A stretch of 64,000 bases of DNA from Alistipes sp. (GCA_017936685.1 JAGBFA010000015.1:124001-188000); one strand, 5' to 3'; positions 37,435 to 46,651 are shown, numbered from the stretch's first letter. Notes: a model not told the origin generated them from the letters alone. Translations and numbers: made by a program.

Positions 37435-40089
37435 ATGGAAGACAAAAAAGTTATAAGGTGTTTTATTGCGTCTCCAGGAGATACGGCAGAGGAACGAGAA
37501 ATATGTGAAAAGGTTTTTTCAGATATTAATGCGGGAATTGGAACCACTTATGGTTTTATTCTTCAATCTCTTCGATGGGAAAATGATGTCCATCCAGGAT
37601 TAGGGAATGGCGGACAGGAGGTAATTAATTCTCAAATTAAAGACAAATATGATTTATTTATCGGAATCATGTACACAAAATTTGGGACCCCAACAGAACA
37701 TGCAGAGTCAGGAACTGAGGAAGAATTCAACATAGCCTATGAGCGCGCATTACAACAAAAGAATATGGAGATTATGTTCTATTTTAATGATGCCGCTTTA
37801 AATCCTAGTAAAATAGACATTGAGCAATATCAGAAAGTTACAAATTTTAGAACTAATGTTGTTCAACAAAAATGTATGTATTCAATGTATAATGGGATAC
37901 AAGATTTTGAGCAAAAACTTAGAAAGCATTTAAATTTATATTTTCATGAGCACTATTTAAGCGCAGATAAAAATACAGCTGAAAAATTAACTCGAACCTC
38001 TTTTATTCTAGAAGAACGATTAAATTCTGCGTTACAACTTTTTAGTGGACAACCTAGAATATGGATAGATCCAATTATTAGTTCTAAACAAGATATATCA
38101 ATACATCCTGATGAGAATTATGAAGACAGAGTTGATGTAAATACAATAATTGACAGTCCAACATCTCTTATTATTTCAGCACCTCCTCAATTTGGCTTGA
38201 CCTGTCTATCTCATTATATGATATATGAGGCTTGGAGAAGAAAGAAATTATGGATATATGTCGATGCAAAAAAGGTAAAGGCTCATAATGTTTCCACATA
38301 TATAAACAATGAGTTTGTTCAATTAGGAATTGATATTCAAACTAATATTGAATGTATTATTTTAGACGAATGGTGTCCTTCAGAAAATGGTGCATTAAAG
38401 AAATTAAAAGCTATATGCGATGCGTATTCTGATATTCCTATAATACTAATGAGGACATTAGAAGAATCCAAATTCCTCAAAGAGAGACAGGAAGAAATTA
38501 AGATAAACAGAGAGTTTACCCCTCTCTTTTTACTTCCAATGACTCGTAACCAGGTACGAACATTTGTTCAAGAATATAACCAAGAAACCCACATTGCAGA
38601 TGACGAAGTTTTGTTAGATAAGGTCGTGAATGATTTAGCAACACTAAATATTCATCGCACCCCTCATAACTGCTTAACTCTTCTCAAAGTGGATGAGAAA
38701 AAATTCGACAACAATCCTGTTAATCGTTCTCAGATGCTTGAAGATGTACTTTATGTGCTTTTTGAATTTACAGATTTGCCGCGTTACGATTCTAAACCAG
38801 ATGTAAAAGATTGTCAATTTGTATTAGGTTGTTTCTGTGAGATTCTTATCAAAGAGAATCGGTTCTGCTTTACAAAAGATGATTTTCTTAAACGAACACG
38901 AGAATACAGCGCATCAAATATGATAGATATAGATGTAAAGATCGTTTTTGATATATTATACCAGAATAATATAATAAGTGATACGGATAATCAACTTACA
39001 TTTAAATCTGCATTTTGGTTATTGTATTTCGCAGCGAGACGTATGCATGTGAATCCCGATTTTGCTGAATATATATTTAAATCAAAGAAATATCTTGACT
39101 ATCCGGAAATAATAGAATTTTATACAGGCATCGACCGTAACAGAAATGATGCGTTAAATATACTTTTAAAAGATATTCAAGAAACATGTGATGTCGTATT
39201 CACACGCATATCAATACCAGATACTATCAATCCGTATAGATTAGCTCGTTGGCATCCTGATATTGAGCATATCGAGAAAATGCAACAAGAATTAAGTGAT
39301 ACTGTAATGAGTTCAGGGCTTCCTGAAGCTATTAAAGATAAGTATCAAGATTTTGGATATAATCAGCTTACCCCATATAATCAGAATGTTGTAATACATG
39401 ATTTTTTTGAAGAATATTATGTATATAACCTTATGCAAGAGATAAAGTCTTCATCTAGAGCTCTCCGAAATAGTGATTATGCAAATGTTGAAATAAAGAA
39501 ACAATTACTTGATGAAGTCTTGCGTGGATGGCTACAAATTTCAAAAGTTCTATTTGCATTAGTACCGATTCTTGCAACTAAGGGGAGAGCAGAATACGGA
39601 GGTGCGGGATTCCTACTTTCAGATAATTTCGGTGAAACAGAGGAAGTACGGGCAAGAAATATTCTTTTTGTGATACTTACTAATGTTGTAGGTTTCTTTA
39701 AAGATGATATATATTCCTCAAAAATATCACCATTACTATATGATGCTTTTGAACATCCTACAAGTCCGTTAATAAAACAACAATTAGCATTATTATTTAT
39801 AATTTGTAGGCCCAGAAACTGGTATAATTACATTGGAAAGTATATTATATCACTATCCAAAGATTCATTTTTCTTATTTGAAATCCTCAACGAAATGAGA
39901 GCACAATATAAATTTGGTTTCATTGAAGAAAATGATTCACAAATATTGTCAACACTTATTAGAAAAAGTCTTGCTAAGCACATGCTAGGAATAAATAATC
40001 CTTCTCCTGGACAAATGAAACAAATACCCAATTCGTATATGCCCAAAAGAGAAGAGGATACAGAGCATAATATTAGCAATAATGCATAA
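37435..40089 (+). CDS. DUF4062 protein with degenerate P-loop NTPase-like region, candidate defence protein
   Basis: 884 aa. The N-terminal DUF4062 domain (about 5-115) shows RCFIASPGDTAEEREICE, LFIGIMYTKFGTPT and SGTEEEFNIAYE. A region resembling a STAND-type NTPase follows: SLIISAPPQFGLTCLS at about 245-259, where the P-loop lysine is replaced by Leu255, and a Walker B-like CIILDE near 307-312. The remainder to residue 884 is mostly helical with no recognised repeats. DUF4062 is found as an N-terminal module of STAND-like proteins in defence islands, and this gene sits between a type III RM operon and a relaxase remnant. It has a 216-base upstream gap and probably its own promoter. Antiphage activity is inference. 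Confidence 0.7.
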   Translation: MEDKKVIRCFIASPGDTAEEREICEKVFSDINAGIGTTYGFILQSLRWENDVHPGLGNGGQEVINSQIKDKYDLFIGIMYTKFGTPTEHAESGTEEEFNIAYERALQQKNMEIMFYFNDAALNPSKIDIEQYQKVTNFRTNVVQQKCMYSMYNGIQDFEQKLRKHLNLYFHEHYLSADKNTAEKLTRTSFILEERLNSALQLFSGQPRIWIDPIISSKQDISIHPDENYEDRVDVNTIIDSPTSLIISAPPQFGLTCLSHYMIYEAWRRKKLWIYVDAKKVKAHNVSTYINNEFVQLGIDIQTNIECIILDEWCPSENGALKKLKAICDAYSDIPIILMRTLEESKFLKERQEEIKINREFTPLFLLPMTRNQVRTFVQEYNQETHIADDEVLLDKVVNDLATLNIHRTPHNCLTLLKVDEKKFDNNPVNRSQMLEDVLYVLFEFTDLPRYDSKPDVKDCQFVLGCFCEILIKENRFCFTKDDFLKRTREYSASNMIDIDVKIVFDILYQNNIISDTDNQLTFKSAFWLLYFAARRMHVNPDFAEYIFKSKKYLDYPEIIEFYTGIDRNRNDALNILLKDIQETCDVVFTRISIPDTINPYRLARWHPDIEHIEKMQQELSDTVMSSGLPEAIKDKYQDFGYNQLTPYNQNVVIHDFFEEYYVYNLMQEIKSSSRALRNSDYANVEIKKQLLDEVLRGWLQISKVLFALVPILATKGRAEYGGAGFLLSDNFGETEEVRARNILFVILTNVVGFFKDDIYSSKISPLLYDAFEHPTSPLIKQQLALLFIICRPRNWYNYIGKYIISLSKDSFFLFEILNEMRAQYKFGFIEENDSQILSTLIRKSLAKHMLGINNPSPGQMKQIPNSYMPKREEDTEHNISNNA

Positions 40090-40125
40090 AAGCAGATTCT
40101 TACATATTACTTCATAAAAAATACA

Positions 40126-40159
40126 GATGTTCCAGCTGATCTCACACGGCTGGAACATC
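40126..40159. terminator. Terminator between the DUF4062 gene and the relaxase remnant
   Basis: 11-bp stem GATGTTCCAGC with its complement, followed by GTTTAAAT, between convergent genes. Confidence 0.75.
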
Positions 40160-40166
40160 GTTTAAA

Positions 40167-41248
40167 TTATCGTCTATAACTATTTCTATGAGGTCTCATA
40201 AACGCAAACATCAAGCATCTCCTCCTGTAGGCCTCTTCCTCCTCGTCAGGTCTGCGGCCATCCCAGCGAAGGTCGGAAGAGGAATTGCCACCGCCACCAC
40301 AGGAAGACACACTGATGGGAGTTCCTCCTATAAGGGCATCGGTAATAGCGAATATCTTTGAGCGAAGTGAAGGGTTGGCAAGTTGGTCACGAATTGTTTC
40401 TAATGTAGATTTTAGGTTGTCATTGTTTTCAGTAAGCGATTTGACATCATTTCGCAATTGGAACAGTTCTCCATAATCCACCAAAACATTGCGTTGGGCT
40501 GCTTCGACTTGCCGTGCCGCATCATTTCTGTACAGGGATTCTATCTTGCGGACAATCTCTGTGAAGGATTTCTCTATATGCTGGTTCTGGCGTTCTACCC
40601 ATTTGTCAGTACCGAACACGGGGACTTTTTCTGTAATTCTCGGTGGTGTAAAATCCACTTTGTGATTACGGAAAGGTTGGACAACAGAGCGAGCCTTTGC
40701 TGCATCCTTTGTCAGTTGCTCTAGTTCCAGTTCTTTTGCGTGTAGCTTGCCAGCCTTGTCGTCAAGTTTAGCCTGATACTTGGCAATGAGTTTCTGTATG
40801 TCTGTTTTCTGAGCTTCAGTCTTATCGAGAGTTATCTTACCGGAAGCTAATTCCTGCTCCACCTTTTCAAGTTGTTGGTTATAACTGAAATTCTTTGATT
40901 CTAAATGTCGCATCATGGATTGAAGTCCCTTGACCGCTTTCTCCGCCTGCTTTGCCTCTTTGGTGAGTTTGCGGATATAATCGCGTTTATGAAGGTGCTG
41001 CACATTACGCCCGTCAATACTATCTCCACGTTCAAGCCCGTACTTGCTTCCCACCTCTTCATATAGCGAGGTGTGCATATCTTTCAATATCTGTCCGTAC
41101 TCAAACCTGTTCTTTCCGAACTTAGCCGACCACATGACACATTCACGACCACTTTTGGTGCGTTGTCCGACTGGAACAATCAGGGCGTGAATATGCGGAC
41201 TACTCTCGTCAAGATGCACCTGAAACCCGACAATGTTTTCCTTGCCGC
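40167..41248 (-). pseudogene. MobV/Pre-type relaxase, 5'-truncated
   Basis: About 360 codons of a plasmid mobilisation relaxase. [17 protein letters not shown] is the HxDExxPHxH metal-binding motif of the MobV family, followed by LHKRDYIRKL and a long coiled coil (about 150 residues rich in Lys, Glu and Gln). The N-terminal part with the usual first motif and tyrosine region is missing: at 41248/41249 the sequence switches abruptly to the msrA repeat. Any upstream ATG lies in antisense msrA DNA. Almost certainly non-functional, it marks the right end of a former mobile element. Confidence 0.85.
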
Positions 41249-41412
41249 ACCGTTTCGGCCGCACCGGTATGCCCCGTGCACACCTGCTCGTATGTGGGAT
41301 TCGCAACGATGCTGTTGGCATAACCGGCAGTGGTATGCGCCACTCCGGGCACAAGCGAGAAGAGATGCGCCGTGCCCCAGAAACAGCCTCCTGCCAAAAA
41401 TATAGTCTTCAT
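41249..41412 (-). pseudogene. msrA 5' fragment (right repeat)
   Basis: Encodes the first 55 residues of MsrA, including GGCFWG, with one amino-acid change (Val to Ala), then runs into relaxase sequence. It lacks the rest of MsrA and all of MsrB, so it cannot be functional. Confidence 0.93.
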
Positions 41413-41532
41413 AGTATTGTACTTTCGATATCGCTATTTATATATGTCGAACGGTGCCGATACCATAAATGTTGTGCCACACGCCCTCCAATGCCCGATC
41501 TTTTTCTACTGCCAGTCGCCTGCCGCAGCTAC
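41249..41532. repeat. Right 284-bp direct repeat flanking the accessory island
   Basis: Gapless partner of 28940-29223 with 11 mismatches counted by eye. The left edge abuts the truncated relaxase; the right edge leads into AT-rich DNA. Confidence 0.93.
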
Positions 41533-41972
41533 TACTCCACACTAAAAAGATACGGGATATTGCGTATACTGCAACAGTTTGTATATATATTTACTTTCAA
41601 TAGATGTCGTTTACACGAACACTCCCCTCGTTAAGAATATTAACTTGTTTCGATTTTCCGTTAGCGGTTTAAATTATATTGTTATTTAGTTAAATAAACG
41701 AAGCTATCGGAAACGGTTTTAGACAATAAGAAGAAGCGAGACGTTAATGTGAATACAATAAAAATGTAACTCAAAAATATATATGATTAGAAATCTTAAT
41801 CATTTTTCAGATAAAATACGTAAATTTGTACTAACCATAAGTTATATCTGGGATTAAGAATCCGTTCAATAAAACAACGATAAAAGAAGCTATCCATAAT
41901 TTGAGAATAAATTGCTAATAATTCATATCGAGTTGATGAAGAAATGAACTATAAATATTAATTTTATCAAGT
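41533..41972. other. AT-rich intergenic region with one promoter box
   Basis: 440 bases without a gene. A TAAATTTG box lies at 41821-41828, leaving a leader of roughly 140 bases before the next gene. No repeat or RNA structure was recognised. Confidence 0.6.
41821..41828 (+). promoter_or_regulatory. -7 promoter box (TAAATTTG)
   Basis: Perfect TAnnTTTG, 144 bases upstream of the membrane Gfo/Idh-like gene; the background is AT-rich, so chance matches are more likely here. Confidence 0.4.
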
Positions 41973-43667
41973 ATGAATACACTAATGTCTGTACTCAATA
42001 AGGTAAGTACAAAGCCCAATACATTATCATTTAGATGGCATAGTAGCATTTCTATAATAGCCTTTTTTATTTTGAATTTCATATATATAGAGCGGATTTT
42101 CTCTCTTTTGCAATGGAGTAAATATCTGTATAGGCGAATTGTTAAGTGGTCAAAAGAGAATATGGTCTCAATAGATGAGAAATCACACAGAATAAATGTT
42201 CCATCGGTTTTCGTTGAAACATACTATTTATTGATAGCGGTGTTAACGACTTTTATAGCTCTTTCCAATTATTCAAACTCATTACTCGCATATTGTTTTG
42301 CAATTTATTTATTGATAGACTCATCCGTGTGGTTATTATATTATTTTTTCTTCAGACGTTTTTTTGAGGAAAATTATGCTATTATGCACACCTTGGAGTA
42401 TACCGTATTATTACCTTTGGTGATAACATGTCAAGCAGCCTGTATTTCTATAATTTGGAATATTCAAATACAAAAAACATTTGCATTATTGTTAGCACCT
42501 AATTCATCATCTCCTATAGTGATCATTTTGTTAGGAGTTTTATATACGGCGGTTATTTTGGGTTTGGTTATATCAAATCTCCCTATTGAAAATGTGAAGA
42601 TTAAGAGCGATCATAAATATCACATCTCCATTATTGGAAACGGAGATGTTGTAAAAAACAGATTATTACCAGCAATTTGTGTAGTCTCCGACGAGTTGCA
42701 AAAGTATATGTTAGTCTCTATTAGTGATAAATATACGATTCATAAACCTCTTAATAATGATAAAAAAGCAAATGATAATTATGTACATTTTACATATTTA
42801 AATTGTGACAATTCAGATCATTTAAAGGGAATAATTAATTCGGAGATTATATGGATAGCCTCTCCATCATATACTCATTATTCTTATATTGAGAAATATC
42901 ACAATAAAGTAAAATTATTGGTTGTAGAGAAACCGATTGTGGTGTTTGAGCGGGAATTAGAGATAATACGGCGATCAATAATTAATAATTGTACAAATAT
43001 TTTCTGTTTGAGCTACTATTATCTTGAAAAAGCATTACCCTTTGTCTACTTACAGAATCCTTTGGAGTTTTACAAAAAGTATTTAGAAATAAGCATTTCT
43101 CGGGCATCTGTCTTTTCTTCTTTTTCTAAAATGGGAACTCTTAAAAGCATTTCTCTGCACCTTTGCGAAGGTCAGGATGATAGAGAGTGGTTACAGAATG
43201 AGGATTTTGGTGGACAATACTTCGAAACTTTCATACATCTTGTTGTTCTTGCTTTTACAGCTTTAGATAATGACGATACAATAATCGTCGATAAATGGTC
43301 CATAAAAAATAATAATAATGTTCCAGGAAGTTATATCCTATGTCAAGGGCACTCTGAGAAAGGAATATCTGTATTGCTTGAGATGGGAAAATATATGGAA
43401 AGAAATAGATGTGGAATATTTCAATATGAAAATGGAACAATATCTTTGGATTTTGATACAAGAGCTATTACTGGTAAGTGTTTTAATGAGATTTGTTCTG
43501 ATTTCACAATAAAAACAATAAATAAGCCCAATTATTTTATTCAATTGGATATGGTGGAAAGGTGCTTCTCGGAAGGTATAATGCCTAATAATATCGATGG
43601 AAGTGATGTTCAAATTAGGGCATTAGAATGGATGTTCCAACAAAAAAAAGAATATTCAAAAAAATAA
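41973..43667 (+). CDS. Membrane-tethered Gfo/Idh/MocA-like oxidoreductase fusion
   Basis: 564 aa. Residues about 1-195 hold roughly five hydrophobic helices (for example IIAFFILNFIYIERIFSLL and ILLGVLYTAVILGLVISNL). From about residue 208 there is a Rossmann-like start (ISIIGNGDVVKNRLLPAI), then IIWIASPSYTHY and LLVVEKPIVV. This matches the NAD-binding half of Gfo/Idh/MocA dehydrogenases with the EKP motif. The nucleotide-binding glycines are partly altered (GNGDVV). Very AT-rich, unlike its host neighbours, which indicates acquisition. The role may be sugar modification at the membrane, but that is inference. It fills the variable slot between the msrA repeat and DUF2795. Confidence 0.65.
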   Translation: MNTLMSVLNKVSTKPNTLSFRWHSSISIIAFFILNFIYIERIFSLLQWSKYLYRRIVKWSKENMVSIDEKSHRINVPSVFVETYYLLIAVLTTFIALSNYSNSLLAYCFAIYLLIDSSVWLLYYFFFRRFFEENYAIMHTLEYTVLLPLVITCQAACISIIWNIQIQKTFALLLAPNSSSPIVIILLGVLYTAVILGLVISNLPIENVKIKSDHKYHISIIGNGDVVKNRLLPAICVVSDELQKYMLVSISDKYTIHKPLNNDKKANDNYVHFTYLNCDNSDHLKGIINSEIIWIASPSYTHYSYIEKYHNKVKLLVVEKPIVVFERELEIIRRSIINNCTNIFCLSYYYLEKALPFVYLQNPLEFYKKYLEISISRASVFSSFSKMGTLKSISLHLCEGQDDREWLQNEDFGGQYFETFIHLVVLAFTALDNDDTIIVDKWSIKNNNNVPGSYILCQGHSEKGISVLLEMGKYMERNRCGIFQYENGTISLDFDTRAITGKCFNEICSDFTIKTINKPNYFIQLDMVERCFSEGIMPNNIDGSDVQIRALEWMFQQKKEYSKK

Positions 43668-43702
43668 TAACACATGTTTTTAGTCGGGTTTGTATTGTTT
43701 TT

Positions 43703-43759
43703 ATTTAAACACCGGCGCGGCAGAGAAATTTTCATTGTCTGTCGCGCCGGTGTTTAAAT
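43703..43759. terminator. Long hairpin terminator beside the DUF2795 gene
   Basis: At least 17 perfect base pairs (ATTTAAACACCGGCGCG) with further pairing inside, flanked by T- and A-rich sequence, between convergent genes. Confidence 0.85.
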
Positions 43760-43781
43760 ATATTAGCCAACTTAAAGGCTA

Positions 43782-44003
43782 CTAATATTCCTCCTCGTTG
43801 AAGAAGAAGTCGTCTTTCGACGGGTAGTCGGGCCAGATATCTTCGATCGATTCGTATATGTCGCCCTCGTCCTCTATCTCTTGCAGGTTTTCGAGCACTT
43901 CCAGCGGCGCGCCCGAACGAACCGCGTAATCGATCAACTCCTCTTTGGTTGCCGGCCACGGTGCATCTTCCAGTTTAGATGCGAGCTCTAATGTCCAATA
44001 CAT
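43782..44003 (-). CDS. DUF2795-type small acidic protein
   Basis: 73 aa. MYWTLELASKLEDAPWPATKEELIDYAVRSGAP matches the short DUF2795 domain; the tail is very acidic and ends FFFNEEEY. Conserved in Bacteroidales, function unknown, cytoplasmic. It has its own promoter box at 44073-44066 with a 62-base leader. A remnant of a second copy lies at 30333-30357, so the gene marks one edge of the rearranged region. Confidence 0.88.
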   Translation of the reverse strand: MYWTLELASKLEDAPWPATKEELIDYAVRSGAPLEVLENLQEIEDEGDIYESIEDIWPDYPSKDDFFFNEEEY

Positions 44004-44065
44004 AGTATAAATATTTATAAGGTTCTGCTATGGTTGCAAGCCTCGCATACGGGCATTGCAGAGTG

Positions 44066-44073
44066 CAAATGTA
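44066..44073 (-). promoter_or_regulatory. -7 promoter box (TACATTTG) for the DUF2795 gene
   Basis: Perfect TAnnTTTG; a TTG element lies 19 bases upstream (44095-44093), the ideal spacing. Confidence 0.65.
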
Positions 44074-44184
44074 TGCAATTTTTTTATAAATGCAACTCTT
44101 TATCGAGTAAATATGAATTATCTCTCTCCCAACGCGCTCTCAACGCGCTATCTCGGTATCGTCCACAACACTATGGATACTGGG

Positions 44185-44736
44185 TCAAGGTATCCAGAGC
44201 ACCTCCTCCACCTTGAAGAACTCCGTAAGGCGACGCCCCAGAACATAGAAATAGTCGGAAAGACGATTGAGATAGCGCAGTGCGGAGCCGTCGACACCGT
44301 ACATGCGGTCGGCACGGAGTGCGGCACGCTCGGCGCGGCGGCAGACTGTACGGCACACATGGCACAAGGAGACGACGCTGCAACCGCCCGGAATGGTGAA
44401 CTTGGTAACGGGAGTTATCTGGGCCTGCATACGGTCGATACACTCTTCGAGATACGCGATCTGAGCCTCGGCCACAGGCTTGACCTTGTCGCGCGAAGAG
44501 TCGTCGACAGCCAGCAGCGCGGCAACGGTCATAAGTTGGGATATGATGCGCTGCAACTCTTCGATATGCTCCTGCGGAGCCGATACCTCGCACATCTTGT
44601 CGCCAAGCAGGGCCGAGAAAGCTGTCAGCTCGTCGACCGTGCCATAGGCCTCGACACGCAGATCGCACTTATCGACACGCTCCCCTCCTATCAGTGAGGT
44701 TGTGCCATTGTCGCCTGTTTTGGTGTAGACTTTCAT
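44185..44736 (-). CDS. Cob(I)alamin adenosyltransferase (PduO type)
   Basis: 183 aa from MKVYTKTGDNGTTSLIGGERV, the signature N-terminus that binds ATP in PduO-type enzymes. It continues with DELTAFSALLGD and RRAERAALRA...LRYLNRLSDYFYVLGR, the cobalamin and trimer-contact helices. It transfers the adenosyl group of ATP to Cob(I)alamin to make coenzyme B12. The longer in-frame start at 44826 overlaps the preceding gene and is unlikely. Four bases separate it from the upstream methyltransferase-like gene, so they are probably cotranscribed. No cobalamin riboswitch was recognised upstream. Confidence 0.95.
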   Translation of the reverse strand: MKVYTKTGDNGTTSLIGGERVDKCDLRVEAYGTVDELTAFSALLGDKMCEVSAPQEHIEELQRIISQLMTVAALLAVDDSSRDKVKPVAEAQIAYLEECIDRMQAQITPVTKFTIPGGCSVVSLCHVCRTVCRRAERAALRADRMYGVDGSALRYLNRLSDYFYVLGRRLTEFFKVEEVLWIP

Positions 44737-44740
44737 TTTG

Positions 44741-45256
44741 CTATAATTTAAATCTCTGCCGCGGCAGATGGTTGTTGAACAACAGCAGATAACCACGGTT
44801 ATCGACCGAGGTCGACGCATGTGCATCGACGATCTGCCGGCATACGCGCTGACGCTCTGCCGAGAGATAGGGCGACATGACGCACAGCGTCGAGCGGTCG
44901 CGCTCGGCCTCGGAGGCCAGCTGCGGCAAACGGTCGGGTGCGACGTCGGTCGTGGCTACAAGCATATCGACACGCTCAGCAGCACGATCGATGCCAAACG
45001 TGGAGTAACCGCAGTGAGCGAGCAGATTTTGCAGCTGTACGGCACGGCGGCGCGATATGCCGCGCTCGCGCAGGCTGTCGTACAGAGCCGTGTCGGAGGT
45101 TTGCAGCTTAGATTTCATGAACACCTTGCGCACGATGTCGTAGACATACGGCGAGTGAACCCCGTGGCCGCGAAAGTAGCGTGCACGCTTCAAACGCGAC
45201 GGCAGCATTTCGAGCCCATACAGGCGGCGGCTTATGTTTCTACCCGAGATCTTCAT
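44741..45256 (-). CDS. Methyltransferase-like hypothetical protein, apparently reduced
   Basis: 171 aa. The start region LKRARYFRGHGVHSPYVYDIVRKV and the end LLLFNNHLPRQRFKL resemble a Bacteroidales family often annotated as class I SAM-dependent methyltransferase. The glycine-rich SAM-binding motif expected in the middle is not visible, and the protein is shorter than I would expect for that family. It may be a degenerate or repurposed member. It lies between the flavoprotein (12 bases) and the cobalamin adenosyltransferase (4 bases) in a minus-strand operon. Confidence 0.55.
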   Translation of the reverse strand: MKISGRNISRRLYGLEMLPSRLKRARYFRGHGVHSPYVYDIVRKVFMKSKLQTSDTALYDSLRERGISRRRAVQLQNLLAHCGYSTFGIDRAAERVDMLVATTDVAPDRLPQLASEAERDRSTLCVMSPYLSAERQRVCRQIVDAHASTSVDNRGYLLLFNNHLPRQRFKL

Positions 45257-45268
45257 TGCGTCTATCGT

Positions 45269-46516
45269 TTATTTCTTCAACTGTCCGGCCAGCCGCCCCG
45301 TCGAGAATGCTATTTGCAGATTGTAACCGCCGGTATTGGCATCGATGTCGAGTACCTCGCCGGCAAAATATACACCCTTGACCTTGGTCGACTCCATAGT
45401 GTAGCGGTTGACTTCGTCGCAGTTTACGCCGCCGGCCGTGACCACGGCATACTCGAACGGAGCATAATCCACAATGGGGAACACCATGCCTTTGAGAATC
45501 TTGATCAGGCGTTCGATCTCCGTGTCGGTCAGCTTGCTTATGTAGCTCTTCGAGTGGAAATCGACCTCCTTGGCCAAAGGTACCACCATGTTGCGCGGCA
45601 CGAGTTTGCGCAGCAGCTCGGCGAAAAATTCGTCGGGACGCATGTCGGCCATCTCGCGGCGGATACGCTCGCGCAGCGTGTCGGCATCGAGTGCCGGTTT
45701 CAGATCGACGACGAGTTTCACGTGCCGCTCCTCGATCAGTGCATCGACCGCATCGCGGCTGACACGCAAGGCAACGGCACCCTCGATGCCGCGCTCCGAG
45801 AAGCCCAACTCGCCGAACTCCTCGCATCGAAGCTCATTGTCGATATATAGCTTTACACCGACGTTCTTCAACAGAAGCCCGTTGAGATATTCGCGCTGGG
45901 GGTGCGAGGTGCGCAGCGGCGTGAGCGACGGGCGCACCGGCTCGACGGTATGGCCGAGCGCATCGGCAAACATATAACCGTCGCCGGTAGAACCGGTCGC
46001 CGGATAGGATACACCGCCCGTAGCGATGATGACGTTGTCGCACTCCTCCTTGCGCTGGAAGCCGCGGCGATTGACGTAGTTCACGCCGTAGACCTTGCCT
46101 GCAAGCGTCAGGATCTCCGTAACGCGCGTATTATACTCGATACGAACGCCCTCCTCGGTGCAGTAGTCAACCAGGGCATTGGCTATGTCCCACGCCTTGC
46201 CGCTGCGCGGAAAGACACGCTCGCCGCGCTCGATGTCGAGCTTTACGCCTAAACGCTCGAACAGACGTATCGTAGCGCGATTGTTGAACTCGGCAAACGC
46301 CACCGAGAAGAAGTCGGCGTTGGTGCGCACATGGGCTGCAAACTCCTCGGCCGGACGGGCATTGGTTAGGTTGCACCGCCCCTTGCCGGTGATGCGTATT
46401 TTGCGGCCGGCTTTCTCCATCTTCTCCAAAAGCAGAACCGAGCGGCCGGCATGTGCGGCCGTCGCTGCGGCCATCAAACCGGCTGCACCGGCTCCGATTA
46501 CTATTACGTCGTACAT
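45269..46516 (-). CDS. BaiN/HI0933-family FAD-dependent oxidoreductase
   Basis: 415 aa. The N-terminal dinucleotide-binding motif VIGAGAAGLMAA (residues 6-17) is followed by the family hallmark GRKIRITGKGRCNLTNA. C-terminally there is YAVVTAGGVNCDEV and YFAGEVLDIDANTGGYNLQIAFSTG compressed into the usual FAD-contact region. Flavoproteins of this HI0933/YhiN group are widespread; one relative (BaiN) acts in bile-acid 7-dehydroxylation, but most have unknown substrates. Cytoplasmic. First gene of the operon, with a TAATTTTG promoter box. Confidence 0.9.
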   Translation of the reverse strand: MYDVIVIGAGAAGLMAAATAAHAGRSVLLLEKMEKAGRKIRITGKGRCNLTNARPAEEFAAHVRTNADFFSVAFAEFNNRATIRLFERLGVKLDIERGERVFPRSGKAWDIANALVDYCTEEGVRIEYNTRVTEILTLAGKVYGVNYVNRRGFQRKEECDNVIIATGGVSYPATGSTGDGYMFADALGHTVEPVRPSLTPLRTSHPQREYLNGLLLKNVGVKLYIDNELRCEEFGELGFSERGIEGAVALRVSRDAVDALIEERHVKLVVDLKPALDADTLRERIRREMADMRPDEFFAELLRKLVPRNMVVPLAKEVDFHSKSYISKLTDTEIERLIKILKGMVFPIVDYAPFEYAVVTAGGVNCDEVNRYTMESTKVKGVYFAGEVLDIDANTGGYNLQIAFSTGRLAGQLKK

Positions 46517-46538
46517 TATGATCTATCTTAATTTTGCA

Positions 46539-46546
46539 CAAAATTA
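46539..46546 (-). promoter_or_regulatory. -7 promoter box (TAATTTTG) of the BaiN-ATR operon
   Basis: Matches TAnnTTTG, 22 bases before the ATG at 46516. Confidence 0.55.
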
Positions 46547-46651
46547 CAAAATTGTAGCGATAATCGCGCTTTTTATCCGACTTAATGATTACCGGCAGGA
46601 ATAAAGCGGCGGAAAAAGGAGACTCTCGCTTATGCAAAAACTGACACGACG

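Noticed and set aside
41209..41412. 67-codon MsrA-like frame as a functional gene
   Set aside because: It is the right-hand msrA fragment running into relaxase DNA and lacks most of the enzyme; listed as a pseudogene.
44737..45268. Cobalamin riboswitch before the adenosyltransferase
   Set aside because: The upstream sequence is coding and I found no B12-box-like element.
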